Assembly (NCBI GenBank): GCA_016763045.1
Contig: JAESUN010000143.1
Location: 1 to 6,744, forward strand
From: Opitutaceae bacterium
GTDB taxonomy: Bacteria; Verrucomicrobiota; Verrucomicrobiia; Opitutales; Opitutaceae
Length of the DNA: 6,744 nt
Reading direction: 5' to 3'
This document shows positions 6,536-6,744 of the stretch, in pieces. Both the position numbers and the translations under genes were made by a program. Each line of letters starts with the position of its first letter. Within the stretch, counting starts at the first letter, position 1. Under the pieces are notes generated by a model that had not been told where the DNA came from, ran no database searches, and was given only the letters and a program-made list of their open reading frames with translations.

Positions 6536-6744
6536 TCAGCCCTTCCACGTAAAGGCATGACATAAAGCGACGCCCGCTGCATCTGCTTCATCAAAAGCCA
6601 ACGTACGCCCATGGCCTAGATGCGCCATTACCGTCTTGGCCATTTGCTCCTTACTAGCTCTGCCGACACCGACAACTGCCAGCTTCACCCGAAGAGGTGC
6701 GTATTCGAAAATAGGTTTATCCTGAGCCGCAGCAGCCGCAATCG
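6536..6744 (-). CDS. ruvC: Crossover junction endodeoxyribonuclease RuvC, C-terminal fragment
   Basis: RuvC resolves Holliday junctions by paired nicks, working with the RuvAB branch-migration motor. The gene runs off the right edge, and the window shows its last 68 codons, ending at TGA (6538-6536). Visible features are [20 protein letters not shown], matching the RuvC segment E-Y-x-P-x-x-V-K-x-x-V-x-G-x-G-x-A-x-K that leads to the DNA-contacting helix, and then [15 protein letters not shown] near the C-terminus. The D-x-x-D pair in that last motif (fragment residues 51 and 54) corresponds to active-site Asp138 and Asp141 of E. coli RuvC. The first two catalytic acids would be outside the window. 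It faces cstA, with the cstA terminator lying just past its stop codon. Whether ruvA or ruvB are nearby cannot be seen. Confidence 0.92.
   Translation of the reverse strand, partial: IAAAAAQDKPIFEYAPLRVKLAVVGVGRASKEQMAKTVMAHLGHGRTLAFDEADAAGVALCHAFTWKG

Noticed and set aside
1..6744. Mobile elements, CRISPR arrays, toxin-antitoxin or defence modules, tRNA genes.
   Set aside because: Nearly all of the sequence is covered by recognised chromosomal genes. No spaced repeats, transposase-like proteins, terminal repeats or tRNA-like folds were seen on either strand.

Overview
This 6.7 kb window is ordinary chromosomal DNA from a bacterium, with housekeeping and transport genes and no sign of a mobile element, phage, CRISPR array, tRNA or rRNA. 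The genes point to a Gram-negative-type bacterium. Most starts lack a recognisable Shine-Dalgarno sequence, which occurs in groups such as Bacteroidota and Verrucomicrobiota. The gene mix and the style of the dihydrouridine synthase make a marine Verrucomicrobiota (PVC group) plausible, but that is a low-confidence inference.

Layout, left to right. (1) The last 49 codons of a phytanoyl-CoA dioxygenase-like gene on the + strand end at 151. (2) A 99-base gap holds a perfect 10-bp inverted repeat. (3) A Ca2+/Na+ antiporter gene (CaCA/YrbG family) on the + strand, 251-1206, is split by an apparent single-base loss near 800. Both halves carry intact antiporter motifs in different frames. (4) A tRNA-dihydrouridine synthase follows at 1236-2318 and is probably co-transcribed with it. 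(5) Convergent to this, on the - strand, is a two-gene unit: long-form signal peptide peptidase sppA (4687-2873), then after 20 bases sufT (2852-2310). The sufT stop overlaps the dihydrouridine synthase stop by 9 bases. (6) A 153-base divergent region separates sppA from a CstA-family transporter on the + strand, 4841-6472. (7) A strong intrinsic terminator at 6499-6528 ends cstA. (8) The C-terminal 68 residues of RuvC lie on the - strand and run off the right edge.

The genes do not form one pathway. They cover ion exchange, tRNA modification, membrane proteolysis, Fe-S cluster maturation, nutrient uptake under carbon limitation and recombination. I found no convincing undescribed system. The items most worth a second look are the frameshifted antiporter, the symmetric convergent overlap of the two stop codons, and the variant motifs in the dihydrouridine synthase.
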